A DNA stretch of 17,124 nucleotides from CAG-791 sp963658695 (GCA_963658695.1 CAVKRN010000053.1:1-17124), one strand, 5' to 3'; counted from the stretch's first letter, positions 7,563 to 14,622 are shown. Notes: generated from the letters alone by a model not told the origin. Made by a program: numbers and translations.

Positions 7563-7622
7563 TAAAGATCCCTCCAATATGGAATGCCGATTTCGCCAGC
7601 CGGCAACGGGTCCTGACAGAAT

Positions 7623-7639
7623 TGTCCAATCAATGGACA
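7623..7639. repeat. Inverted repeat in the leader of the secreted-protein gene
   Basis: TGTCCA and TGGACA are separated by 5 nt, shortly downstream of the expected transcription start. It could be an operator or a leader hairpin. A second weak hairpin (TGCCG/CGGCA, 7585-7605) lies nearer the start codon. Confidence 0.4.
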
Positions 7640-7671
7640 TTCTCCGTCCCATTGCCCGGCAGGAAAACTAT

Positions 7672-7700
7672 AATGTAACCGCTTAGCACCCGTATCTCAA
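7672..7700 (-). promoter_or_regulatory. Candidate promoter of the secreted-protein gene
   Basis: On the minus strand TTGAGA (7695-7700) and TACATT (7672-7677) are separated by 17 bp, a sigma-A-like arrangement. TATAGT overlaps as an alternative -10. The transcript would have an ~100-nt leader before the ATG at 7562. No clear intrinsic terminator separates this promoter from the MacB-like permease gene upstream. Confidence 0.5.
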
Positions 7701-7744
7701 TTTTCTTTCGAAAAACATCGATGCGGCTGAGCAGCACAAACGCT

Positions 7745-8959
7745 CTACTCGCTTCGAAGTGCATCGATGGGATTGAGCCGGCTTGCTCTTCTGGCCGGCA
7801 TCCAACCAAAAATAATACCAACGGCCGCGGAAAAACCGGCTCCCAGCGCAATGGCGCTGTAAGAAAGCTGAAAGGTGGTGCCCAAAAGCTTCGTTCCCGC
7901 AACTGCAATTAAAATACCAAGAACAATGCCGATAAACCCGCCCATCAAGGACAAAGTAATGGACTCAATCAGAAACTGCATCTGAATCCGTACCGGTTCC
8001 GCTCCCAGTGCCTTGCGAAGACCTATTTCCTTAGTCCGCTCGGAGACCGATACCAGCATCATGTTCATGATTCCGATTCCTCCGACGATCAGTGCAATGG
8101 AGGCAATTCCTCCCAGCATTGTCGAGAGCATGGTCTGAATGGTGCTCATGGTCTCCATCAAAGAATCCATGCTGATGATGCTGTAGGCCTGATCTGCATT
8201 GTCCTCGTCCGTACCGAAAATTTCATTCAGCGTTCGCTTCAGCACCGTCTGAAGCTGGGTGGACGTGATATTGTCCTCCGTATAATAGACGCTCACGCTG
8301 GTCACATTTTTCAAGGAGGACATTTTCAGCGCGTTTTTATACGGAACAATAACCGTTCCCTTCGAGCTGCTGCCCGAAAAAAAGCTGGAGACATTGGTGT
8401 CCTGAGCCTTCACGCCGATCACCTTGTAATGGTAGCCGTTCAGAATAAATTCCGTTCCTATTGCTGCGTTTCCATCCAGAACATTGTCCACAAAATCGGT
8501 GTCCACAATGGCGACATTGATTTCTCCGCTGGCCTCCGCCGTGTTAAAAATGCGGCCGGACTGGAGCGTTTCCGAGTTGTGCTGGAAATACACCGCGTCC
8601 TCTCCGTCCACCGTTATATTCTTTACAACGTTATTGTTGTAGACCGCGGACGTTGTCAATGAGGCCGACGGAGCAACGGCATCTACGCCGTCCAGATTCC
8701 GGATAGTCTCCAGATCGCTCTCGCTCAATCCATGGTGATTCAGCGTGCCCTGGGCCGATATCGTAAGCGTCCCTGCGCCCAGCGACTCAAACTCTCCCAT
8801 GATGGATCCGGTCGCGCTCTGCACCAGTGTAATCAAACCAATGACGGAAGCAACACCAATGACAATACCCAGCATGGTCAGAAACGAGCGCATTTTGTTT
8901 CCGATAATGTTCTGCAGAGCCATTTTCATACTCTGCCGGATAATCATAATACTACGCAT
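7745..8959 (-). CDS. MacB-like ABC transporter permease (FtsX family)
   Basis: A 404-residue membrane protein of the MacB/LolC type. It has an N-terminal membrane helix in RSFLTMLGIVIGVASVIG (24-41), a large extracellular MacB core domain (about 50-265), then a three-helix FtsX domain whose first cytoplasmic loop reads SERTKEIGLRKALGA, the ATPase-coupling motif. It ends with the usual RRASRLNPIDALRSE tail. The family uses ATP hydrolysis on the cytoplasmic side to drive transport or mechanotransmission rather than classic substrate tunnelling. ATG at 8959 is chosen because GAAGGAG lies 10 nt upstream; a GTG at 8977 sits on that site itself. The start overlaps the ATPase stop by 8 nt, so the two are coupled. 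Substrate is unknown; drugs, peptides and lipids are possible. Confidence 0.9.
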   Translation of the reverse strand: MRSIMIIRQSMKMALQNIIGNKMRSFLTMLGIVIGVASVIGLITLVQSATGSIMGEFESLGAGTLTISAQGTLNHHGLSESDLETIRNLDGVDAVAPSASLTTSAVYNNNVVKNITVDGEDAVYFQHNSETLQSGRIFNTAEASGEINVAIVDTDFVDNVLDGNAAIGTEFILNGYHYKVIGVKAQDTNVSSFFSGSSSKGTVIVPYKNALKMSSLKNVTSVSVYYTEDNITSTQLQTVLKRTLNEIFGTDEDNADQAYSIISMDSLMETMSTIQTMLSTMLGGIASIALIVGGIGIMNMMLVSVSERTKEIGLRKALGAEPVRIQMQFLIESITLSLMGGFIGIVLGILIAVAGTKLLGTTFQLSYSAIALGAGFSAAVGIIFGWMPARRASRLNPIDALRSE

Positions 8960-9644
8960 CGGCCAGCTCTCCTTCACTGATCCTGCCGTCCAGAATCTTC
9001 ACGATCCGCTTTGCATGGGATGCAATGTGCGCATCATGAGTAATCATGATGATGGTATTGCCGGCATCGTTCAACTCCTTAAACAACGCAATGACCTGCG
9101 CGCCGGTTCTCTGGTCCAAAGCGCCCGTGGGCTCATCCGCCAGCAATATGGAGGGATGGTTGGAGACCGCCCGCGCAATGGCGACCCGCTGCTGCTGACC
9201 ACCGGAAAGCTGGTTCGGGTAGTTCTCCATCTTATCCGTCAGCCCCACCAGATTCATCACCTCCGCCACGCGCTTTCGCCGCTCCCTGCCGGACATGTTC
9301 GCATAAATCAGCGGAAGCTCCACATTCTCTGCCGCCGTCTGTTTCTGCAGCAAATGATACGACTGAAAAATGAATCCGATCTCACTGCCTCTGACGTGAG
9401 AAAGCGTTGCTTCGTCCATGTCCGCGATGTGCTCGCCGTTGAGCCAGTAATCGCCGCTGGTGGGCACATCCAGACAGCCGATGATATTCATCAGCGTTGA
9501 TTTGCCGGAGCCGGAGGGGCCAAGAACGGCCAGATATTCCCCCTCCTCTACAGTGAGGTCAATGTTCTTCAGGACACGCACCGTCTCCGTTCCCATGACA
9601 TAGTCCTTACAGATGTTCTTCATCTGCAGAATCACGCGACCCAT
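8952..9644 (-). CDS. MacB/LolD-like ABC transporter ATPase
   Basis: A 230-residue ATP-binding subunit of normal length. Walker A is GPSGSGKST (42-50), the Q-loop is FIFQSYHLL (91-99), the signature is LSGGQQQR (146-153), Walker B is ILLADEP (166-172) and His203 is the switch histidine. The sequence is typical of the MacB/LolD/FtsE-type ATPases that pair with FtsX-family permeases. The ATG shares its A with the TAA of the adaptor gene (TAATG). Its Shine-Dalgarno GGAGG is provided by the last glycine codons of that gene, so translation of the three proteins is tightly linked. Confidence 0.95.
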   Translation of the reverse strand: MGRVILQMKNICKDYVMGTETVRVLKNIDLTVEEGEYLAVLGPSGSGKSTLMNIIGCLDVPTSGDYWLNGEHIADMDEATLSHVRGSEIGFIFQSYHLLQKQTAAENVELPLIYANMSGRERRKRVAEVMNLVGLTDKMENYPNQLSGGQQQRVAIARAVSNHPSILLADEPTGALDQRTGAQVIALFKELNDAGNTIIMITHDAHIASHAKRIVKILDGRISEGELADA

Positions 9645-11497
9645 TACTGACCACCTCCGCCGCCGGGTGCTCCGCCGCCACCAGGTGCTCCGCCTCCGCC
9701 GCCGGGGCCGCCGCCCATATCCATGGCGCTGTCGTCCATCTCAAAGGCAAATGCGGACGCATCCGAGGAAGCCGGTGTATTCACAACGTAATAAACAACA
9801 TCACCGGCACTTAGGCCGCTTGTGACCTCCGTGTAGGTGCCGTTAGTGGTTCCGAGCGTAACGGTCTGCTGCACATAGGACGCCTTGCCCTTCTCATCCG
9901 TTCCCTCCACCAGAACATAGGAGGATCCGTCCGGACCGGTGGCAACCGCATCGCTAAGGACAGAGACCACATTTTTAGCTTCGCTGGTAAGCTGCTTCAC
10001 ATCCGCGGTCATACCAACCATGACGGAGGAATCCGGTGTAAACTGCACCTCCACCGAGAAATAAGCAATACCGTTGCTGGAAGATCCGACGGCCGAAACG
10101 GAGCTTACCGTTCCGTCAAAATCCTTGTTGACGGCATCCACCGTGACCGTAACCGTATCGCCCTTTGCAAAATTCGACACATCATACTCGCTGACCGAAA
10201 GCGTTACCTTCATGGTGTCATAGCTGGTAATCGTTGCCAGTGTCGATGTCGCGGACATTGCCGTAATATCACCAGCCTTGATGTTCAAACTGGTAACGGT
10301 GCCTCCCATCGGCGCAGTAATCACATAATCCGAAAGAGAGCTCTTCAAATCATCCAGCTGCAACTGGCTTGTTGTGTTATCCGCCTGTGCCTGTGCCTGC
10401 TGGATGCTGGTCTGATACTCCTCCAGCGTCTGCTGGGTGGAGCGAACCGTCGCATTGTAGGAATCGATGGCATTGAGGTAATTATTCTGCGCGGTAATCA
10501 CCGCATCATAGAGCTTGGTCAGCTGATTCTCCTCGCTGATCTTGGCCTGCTCATAGTTCGTTTTGGCCTGCTCGTAGCTGTCTCTTGCCTGCTCCTCGCT
10601 CAGCTCATTGGATGCAATCTGCTGATCGTCTGAGAAGGAATCATAGGTCTTCCCGGCGTCGCTGGCCACCTTCTGAGAGTGCGACTTGCTGTCTACCGAT
10701 TGCTGCGTACGAAGAGCTGCGCTCTGCACGTTGTTGTAGGCATTCTCCATCTGCTGAATCGCACTTAAAATGGTCTGACTCAGCTGGGAATTGTTCAGGT
10801 TAACCTCTTCATTGTAGGACTCCTGTGCAGAAACCAGCTGCTGCATAGCAGAGTCAATCTGGGACAGGGCACTCTGGGTGGACTTGTCCAGACCATCCTC
10901 CAGATTCTGCTTGAGATTGTCGTATTTAGCCTGTGCAGACTGGATGCTAAGAGCACTGGAGGTTGCGGAGGCGCTCATAGTCGCTTCCTTCTCACTGATC
11001 TGCTCATCCACCTTGGAGGTATCCAGACGCGCGATAACATCACCCTCCTGCACCACGTCGCCCTCTTCCACCAGCACTTCCGTCACTTTCACGCCGGAAA
11101 CGGCAGACATAACCGACTGGCTGTCCACGGCCGCAATCGTTCCTGTATAGGAGTTACTGGTCGAGATATCACGAAGCGCCGCCGTATCCGACTGATACTC
11201 AACGGCAGTGGCCTTTTTCGCACGGCGAATCAGGAAAAATATCACCGCGACCACCACCAGTGCAAAAATCACCAGCTTAATCACAATGCTTCTGGTGCGC
11301 TTGCGCCGCTTTTTCCTGGTCTTTTCCTCCAGTTCTCTTCGCCGCTCTTCCTCGTACGGATCGTAATCGTCATCCGTATCCTCGTCTCTTCCCTGTGCAA
11401 TGCCCCGTCCTGTCGGAACGACCGGCACAGCGGTGCCCTCCGCGGCATCTTCTGTTTCTACCGGATCATTCTCGTCCAGGTATTCATTCTCACCCAT
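9644..11497 (-). CDS. MacA-like membrane fusion protein (adaptor) with Gly-rich tail
   Basis: A 617-residue adaptor of a MacAB-like transporter. Residues 1-60 are cytoplasmic and very acidic, 61-69 basic (KKRRKRTR), with a membrane helix at 71-90. The first lipoyl half is at 116-160 (GDVVQEGDVIARLD), a long helical coiled coil rich in Gln, Ser and Ala at about 162-385, the second half at 390-425 (APMGGTVTSLNIKAGD), then beta-barrel domains to about 575. Residues 595-617 are a Gly/Pro/Ala tail. It is longer than Gram-negative MacA because of the cytoplasmic extension and coiled coil. ATG at 11497 is chosen for AAAGGAG 11 nt upstream; an in-frame ATG at 11557 has no good ribosome site. Confidence 0.92.
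   Translation of the reverse strand: MGENEYLDENDPVETEDAAEGTAVPVVPTGRGIAQGRDEDTDDDYDPYEEERRRELEEKTRKKRRKRTRSIVIKLVIFALVVVAVIFFLIRRAKKATAVEYQSDTAALRDISTSNSYTGTIAAVDSQSVMSAVSGVKVTEVLVEEGDVVQEGDVIARLDTSKVDEQISEKEATMSASATSSALSIQSAQAKYDNLKQNLEDGLDKSTQSALSQIDSAMQQLVSAQESYNEEVNLNNSQLSQTILSAIQQMENAYNNVQSAALRTQQSVDSKSHSQKVASDAGKTYDSFSDDQQIASNELSEEQARDSYEQAKTNYEQAKISEENQLTKLYDAVITAQNNYLNAIDSYNATVRSTQQTLEEYQTSIQQAQAQADNTTSQLQLDDLKSSLSDYVITAPMGGTVTSLNIKAGDITAMSATSTLATITSYDTMKVTLSVSEYDVSNFAKGDTVTVTVDAVNKDFDGTVSSVSAVGSSSNGIAYFSVEVQFTPDSSVMVGMTADVKQLTSEAKNVVSVLSDAVATGPDGSSYVLVEGTDEKGKASYVQQTVTLGTTNGTYTEVTSGLSAGDVVYYVVNTPASSDASAFAFEMDDSAMDMGGGPGGGGGAPGGGGAPGGGGGQ
9647..9715 (-). repeat. Glycine-rich codon repeat at the adaptor C-terminus
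   Basis: The codons for residues 595-617 are GGN-rich and include two near copies of GGTGCTCCGCC on the plus strand, about 20 bp apart. They encode GGGGAPGGGGAPGGGGG-like sequence. The last copies also supply the GGAGG ribosome site for the ATPase gene. Such tracts are prone to length changes by slippage. Confidence 0.7.
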
Positions 11498-11587
11498 GTG
11501 CTGCCGAACTCCTTTCCTGTCTTCGGTGCTGCATTCTTCGTTCGGTATATCACGCATTCCTGCAGCTGTCTAAACGCTGTCTTTGAA

Positions 11588-11593
11588 ATCTTA
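11588..11593 (-). promoter_or_regulatory. Candidate -10 box of the MacAB-like operon
   Basis: TAAGAT (4 of 6 consensus bases) lies 17 bp downstream of a T-rich, non-consensus -35 position, which itself begins a few bases after the last TTCACA-type half-site. This is the usual geometry of an activator-dependent promoter. The transcript leader would be about 85 nt. Confidence 0.35.
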
Positions 11594-11620
11594 GCACTCT
11601 GTTTGCCAAGAAAAAACCAG

Positions 11621-11648
11621 TTCACAGAAGTTTCATGTTTACTTCACA
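11621..11648. promoter_or_regulatory. Triple direct-repeat operator, OmpR/PhoB-type pattern
   Basis: TTCACA (11621), TTCATG (11632) and TTCACA (11643) are spaced exactly 11 bp apart. On the minus strand they read TGTGAA, CATGAA, TGTGAA towards the MacAB-like operon. Direct 6-bp half-sites with 5-bp gaps on one face of the helix are what OmpR/PhoB-family response regulators such as Bacillus PhoP bind. No two-component genes lie in this window, so the regulator is unknown. Confidence 0.55.
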
Positions 11649-11679
11649 ATATTCGTTACCGTACAAGATTCCTAATTTG

Positions 11680-11688
11680 TGCTATTCT
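11680..11688 (+). promoter_or_regulatory. Candidate extended -10 promoter of the greA-like gene
   Basis: TGCTATTCT fits an extended -10 element (TGn plus TATTCT); the -35 position is weak. It lies 54 bp upstream of the start codon. GATAAT (11711-11716) is an alternative -10 without a good -35. Confidence 0.35.
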
Positions 11689-11742
11689 AGTTGGAGTTGT
11701 ATGACACAGCGATAATACTATCTGTTTAAGGAAGATCAGTAC

Positions 11743-12243
11743 ATGGGACATCGATTGACAAAGGGTGACGTAGAGAAAATTGAGGCAGAAATCGAAATGC
11801 GGCGTGTGGAGCTGCGTCCGAAGCTGACCGCTGCGGTAGCGGAAGCAGCGGCGCAGGGCGATCGCTCCGAGAATTTCGAATACTATGCTGCCAAGCGTGA
11901 AAACGGACACAACAACAGCCGCATCCGGTATCTGGAGCGGATGCTGCGCACTGCAGAGATTGTAGAGGATGCACCGGAGGATGAGGTCGGCGTCGATAAG
12001 GAAATCCGGGTATACATTCCCGAGGACGACGAGGAGGAAACCTACACACTGGTTACGCCCATTCGCGCCGATTCTCTTCACAACATTGTCAGCATTGAAT
12101 CGCCGATCGGAAGGGCACTTCTTCACCACCATGTGGGCGATACGGTAACCATTCGTGTGAGTGATTCCTATTCCTACCGCGCGCAGATTCGCGAGATCAA
12201 GGATTCTGCCTCCGCCGGGTCGTTGGATATTTCGGAGTTCTGA
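11743..12243 (+). CDS. GreA/GreB-family transcription elongation factor
   Basis: A 166-residue protein. The N-terminal half (1-75) is a coiled-coil hairpin carrying the family signature AAAQGDRSENFEYYAAK, with Asp40 and Glu43 at its tip; these acidic residues hold the catalytic Mg2+ when the hairpin enters the RNA polymerase secondary channel and triggers cleavage of backtracked RNA. The C-terminal half (about 85-157) is the FKBP-like domain that docks on polymerase, with SIESPIGRALLHHHVGDTV as its conserved core. Length is typical. It is somewhat divergent: an acidic linker (EDDEEET) and a triple His replace the usual residues, so it may be a second Gre paralogue rather than the housekeeping copy. 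AAGGAAG lies 8 nt upstream of ATG. It appears monocistronic, closed by a terminator. Confidence 0.92.
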   Translation: MGHRLTKGDVEKIEAEIEMRRVELRPKLTAAVAEAAAQGDRSENFEYYAAKRENGHNNSRIRYLERMLRTAEIVEDAPEDEVGVDKEIRVYIPEDDEEETYTLVTPIRADSLHNIVSIESPIGRALLHHHVGDTVTIRVSDSYSYRAQIREIKDSASAGSLDISEF

Positions 12244-12284
12244 TGGCGTGTCGCTGGCGGGCGCGTGAATGATATCTTCGCCTC

Positions 12285-12312
12285 TTTACACGTGCTAGGA
12301 AAAGGTATACGA
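12285..12312 (+). promoter_or_regulatory. Weak candidate promoter upstream of the folate riboswitch
   Basis: TTTACA (12285-12290) and TATACG (12307-12312) are 16 bp apart, an acceptable sigma-A arrangement. However, a terminator-like hairpin (12340-12370) would lie between this promoter and the riboswitch, so it may not be the main one. Confidence 0.3.
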
Positions 12313-12339
12313 TTCTCGAGTAAATTACATGTACAGCTG

Positions 12340-12370
12340 TCGCAAAAGGCGCGTGCCTCTTTTTTGTGAC
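12340..12370 (+). terminator. Intrinsic terminator after the greA-like gene
   Basis: GTCGCAAAAGGC, a GCGT loop, GCC, then a TCTTTTT run and GTGAC form a hairpin: GGC pairs with GCC, AAAA with TTTT, and GTCGC with GTGAC through one wobble pair. The stem plus T-run about 100 bases after the stop codon fits termination of the greA-like transcript. Confidence 0.6.
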
Positions 12371-12371
12371 T

Positions 12372-12380
12372 TGCTATACA
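12372..12380 (+). promoter_or_regulatory. Candidate extended -10 directly before the riboswitch
   Basis: TGCTATACA (TGn at 12372-12374, TATACA at 12375-12380) lies between the terminator and the aptamer. Initiation would begin near 12385-12388, right at the P1 stem, so the transcript would start with the riboswitch. There is no recognisable -35 box. Confidence 0.35.
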
Positions 12381-12383
12381 TCG

Positions 12384-12482
12384 TGCAGAGTAGAAATTTA
12401 AGCGTTTAGTGCCCTGAGGACGGGGAGTTGCCCCAGGGACAAAGCGGTTTATCCCACGGTTTAAATTTCGCATCCCGCTGCA
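12384..12482 (+). ncRNA. Tetrahydrofolate (THF) riboswitch aptamer
   Basis: This matches the THF riboswitch class in sequence and layout. P1 is TGCAG (12384-12388) with CTGCA (12478-12482), flanked by the conserved AGAGTAG (12387-12393). P2 is AAATTTAA (12394-12401) with TTAAATTT (12461-12468). P3 is CCCTG (12412-12416) with CAGGG (12434-12438), enclosing the conserved GGACGGGGAGTTG loop. GCGTTTAGTG and the final CATCCCGCTG also fit the class consensus. The class senses reduced folates. The genes downstream, folT and folC, are exactly its known regulon, which raises confidence. The expression platform follows at 12496-12533. Confidence 0.93.
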
Positions 12483-12495
12483 TAGATGGGCCAAA

Positions 12496-12533
12496 CCTTC
12501 TTTGTAGTCAGGGACTGTAAAGGAGGCTTTTTT
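12496..12533 (+). promoter_or_regulatory. Riboswitch expression platform: hairpin burying the folT ribosome site
   Basis: CCTTCTTTGTAGTC (12496-12509) pairs along its full 14 bases, with three wobbles, to GACTGTAAAGGAGG (12513-12526) across a 3-nt loop. The right arm contains the complete Shine-Dalgarno AAGGAGG, and six T residues follow, ending at the folT ATG. It can therefore work as an occluding hairpin, a terminator, or both. A possible alternative is CTTTGT (12500-12505) pairing with ACAAAG (12439-12444) inside the aptamer, which would open the hairpin when ligand is absent; this is inference. Confidence 0.7.
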
Positions 12534-13049
12534 ATGTTCAAATCACAGCATCGCACCCGTTCACTTGTGCTCCTTTCCGTTCTTGTCGCACTGCAGATCA
12601 TTCTCGCAAGATTCTGCTCCTTCAATGCCTGGAACGTTCGGATCGGACTCGGATTTATTCCTGTGGCGCTGGCCGGCATCTTTTTCGGACCGGTCCCGGC
12701 TGCTCTGGTTGCCGCCATCAGCGACTTTCTCGGCGCCATCCTCTTCCCCACCGGCATCTACTTTCCGGGGTTCACGCTGACCGCCGCCTGCACAGGGCTT
12801 AGCTTTGGCTTTTTCCTGCACAATAAGCTTCATCTGCCGCGGATTCTGATGTCTGTGGCCTTGAATCAGCTGGTCATGAGCCTTTGCATGAATACGCTCT
12901 GGATCTCGATTCTCTACGGCTCTTCCTTCGTGGCACTGCTTCAGGTCCGCATACTGCAGGTGATCATCATTGCACCGGTCCAGATCATCATTCTCTGTGC
13001 GTTGTCCGGCGTTTTGAAACGTGCCGATCTTAGAAAGGTGCTTGCATAA
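12534..13049 (+). CDS. folT: Folate ECF transporter S component FolT
   Basis: A 171-residue membrane protein with about six hydrophobic segments. It carries FolT-type motifs: RFCSFNAWNVRIGLGFIPVA (26-45), FGPVPAALVAAISDFLGA (51-68) and FPTGIYFPGFTLTAA (71-85). As the substrate-binding S component it captures folates and docks on the shared energising module (EcfA, EcfA', EcfT), which is not in this window. The start is fixed by AAAGGAGG 7 nt before ATG; a longer in-frame ATG at 12486 lies in the riboswitch platform and is rejected. Its TAA overlaps the folC ATG (TAATG). The upstream THF riboswitch indicates repression when folate is plentiful. Confidence 0.93.
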   Translation: MFKSQHRTRSLVLLSVLVALQIILARFCSFNAWNVRIGLGFIPVALAGIFFGPVPAALVAAISDFLGAILFPTGIYFPGFTLTAACTGLSFGFFLHNKLHLPRILMSVALNQLVMSLCMNTLWISILYGSSFVALLQVRILQVIIIAPVQIIILCALSGVLKRADLRKVLA

Positions 13050-14614
13050 TGACCTGGGACGAGACCTTTTCGCAGCTTTCCGCAGACTGGAAAACCAGCA
13101 GTCCAAATCCGCCCCGCATGCAGGAGTTGCTCTCTCGCCTGGGGCATCCCGAAAAGACGCTGCACTTTATCCATATTGCCGGCACCAACGGCAAGGGTTC
13201 TGCCTCTGCCATGACGAGCCGCATCCTCACCGAGGCAGGCTATCGCACCGGGCTCTATATTTCTCCTCATCTTCTTCGGATCAACGAGCGCTGGTCCGTT
13301 GATGGTCAGGACATTTCCGACGAAGATCTTTCTGCCATGCTGGATCTCCTAAAGCCGCACATCATGGCCATGACGGACAAGCCTACCAAATTCGAAATCC
13401 TAACTGCCCTTGGCTTTTTGTATTTTAAAATGCAGCACTGCGATGTTGTAGTCCTGGAGGTTGGACTCGGAGGCCGCCTGGATGCCACCAACGCCATCCC
13501 TGTGCCGGACTGCGCCATGATCATGAGCATCGGTCTGGAACATACCGAAATTCTCGGGGATACCATCGAAAAGATTGCCCTTGAAAAGGGCGGCATTATC
13601 AAGGATGGCAGTCATGTCGTGCTGTATCCGCAGGAGCCGGCCGCAGAGGCGGTGATTCGAACGCTGTCTGAAACGCATAAGGCCAGCCTTCATGTTGTGG
13701 ATCCATCGCAGCTGACAGAGGAACCGGCTTTCCGGAATGCAACAAACCTTACATCGGATTATACCGCTGACCTTGCATCGAATCTTACAACGGGCCTTGC
13801 GTCAAATCTTGCAGCAGCTTCCGCCTGCGATTCTTCCTGCAACTGCAGCCCGGAGACGGTCCCTGTACATGCCGAAAATGCATCTGACATGCCAAGACTT
13901 TTGCAGTATTTCACGTATAAAGAAAGAAAACATGTGGGATTGGCTCTCCTTGGAGACTACCAGTGCCGAAACGCCTGCTGCGTGCTGGAGGCAATGGACG
14001 TCCTTCGGGAGAAGGGATATGACATATCAGAAGAGGCGATTCGCCGCGGATTAAAACAGGTTGTCTGGCCCGGGCGCTTCGAGGTGATCAGCACGCGCCC
14101 GCTCTGCATCCTGGATGGCGCTCACAACCCCAACGGCGTGGAAGCGCTGGTCCATGCGCTCCGGTCGCAGCTTCCCGGCTATACGTTCACCTTTGTGATC
14201 GGTGTCATGGCGGACAAAAACTATCATGAAATGCTGCGGCTGGCCGCCCCCCTTGCCAACCGCTTTATTGCCGAGGTTCCGGATTCCGGCAGTGATCGTG
14301 GACTACACGCAGATGCGCTCGCTGCGGAGATTAAGCGATACTTCTCGGGCCCCGTTGAAACCGCACCAAATGTGACAAAAGCTCTTTCACGTGCACTCTC
14401 CTGCCTGCCAGCAGAGAATACTGCCAACTGCAGGACAGATGATTTCGTTATGGACAACACGGCGTCACCGAATCCGATTTGCAATGAATTCCGGCAGGCC
14501 GTTGTCTGCTTCGGATCCTTGTATCAGGCCGCCGAGGTACGGGGCTTTTTTGCCCAAAGACACACTGCAAGTACGCCGTGCAAAAGCAATGATTCAGCTG
14601 GGGCAATCGATTAA
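13049..14614 (+). CDS. folC: Folylpolyglutamate synthase / dihydrofolate synthase
   Basis: A 521-residue Mur-ligase-family enzyme that adds glutamate to folates, trapping them in the cell, and may also make dihydrofolate from dihydropteroate. It has the P-loop GTNGKGS (45-51), ISPHL (71-75), the EVGLGGRLDATNA motif (137-149), SIGLEHTEILGDT (160-172), LGDYQ (301-305) and DGAHNPNG (356-363), so catalysis should be intact. It is about 90 residues longer than usual. The excess is an insert at about 222-284 rich in Asn, Ala, Thr and Ser, partly made of three 8-residue tandem units, plus a C-terminal insert at about 453-483 and a polar tail after 500. GAAAGGTG precedes the ATG, which overlaps the folT stop by 1 nt. 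Regulation is through the same THF riboswitch. Confidence 0.95.
   Translation: MTWDETFSQLSADWKTSSPNPPRMQELLSRLGHPEKTLHFIHIAGTNGKGSASAMTSRILTEAGYRTGLYISPHLLRINERWSVDGQDISDEDLSAMLDLLKPHIMAMTDKPTKFEILTALGFLYFKMQHCDVVVLEVGLGGRLDATNAIPVPDCAMIMSIGLEHTEILGDTIEKIALEKGGIIKDGSHVVLYPQEPAAEAVIRTLSETHKASLHVVDPSQLTEEPAFRNATNLTSDYTADLASNLTTGLASNLAAASACDSSCNCSPETVPVHAENASDMPRLLQYFTYKERKHVGLALLGDYQCRNACCVLEAMDVLREKGYDISEEAIRRGLKQVVWPGRFEVISTRPLCILDGAHNPNGVEALVHALRSQLPGYTFTFVIGVMADKNYHEMLRLAAPLANRFIAEVPDSGSDRGLHADALAAEIKRYFSGPVETAPNVTKALSRALSCLPAENTANCRTDDFVMDNTASPNPICNEFRQAVVCFGSLYQAAEVRGFFAQRHTASTPCKSNDSAGAID
13748..13819 (+). repeat. Three tandem 24-nt units inside folC
   Basis: Units start at 13748, 13772 and 13796, each beginning CTTACATC, CTTGCATC or CTTGCGTC. 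Units 2 and 3 agree at about 18 of 24 positions; unit 1 is more divergent. They encode LTSDYTAD, LASNLTTG and LASNLAAA. The frame-preserving period shows that part of the FolC insert grew by tandem duplication. Confidence 0.75.
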
Positions 14615-14622
14615 TCAAAGCC

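Noticed and set aside
7563..7652. N-terminal extension of the secreted protein from an upstream in-frame ATG
   Set aside because: GGAGGG at the correct distance before the ATG at 7562 and the signal peptide beginning there fix the start. The extension lies in the leader with the inverted repeats.
9647..9715. Gly-rich repeat as part of a CRISPR or mobile repeat
   Set aside because: The repeat is in frame, made of glycine codons and confined to the adaptor C-terminus. There are no spacers or flanking signals.
11498..11557. Longer start of the MacA-like adaptor at 11557
   Set aside because: No suitable ribosome site precedes it, while AAAGGAG precedes the ATG at 11497.
11656..12132. Minus-strand open frame of 158 codons across the greA-like gene and its promoter
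   Set aside because: It lies opposite a clear Gre factor with all signature residues. It shows no ribosome site and no recognisable domain.
12486..12533. Longer folT start at 12486
   Set aside because: The extra codons overlap the riboswitch platform hairpin, and the strong AAAGGAGG lies directly before the ATG at 12534.
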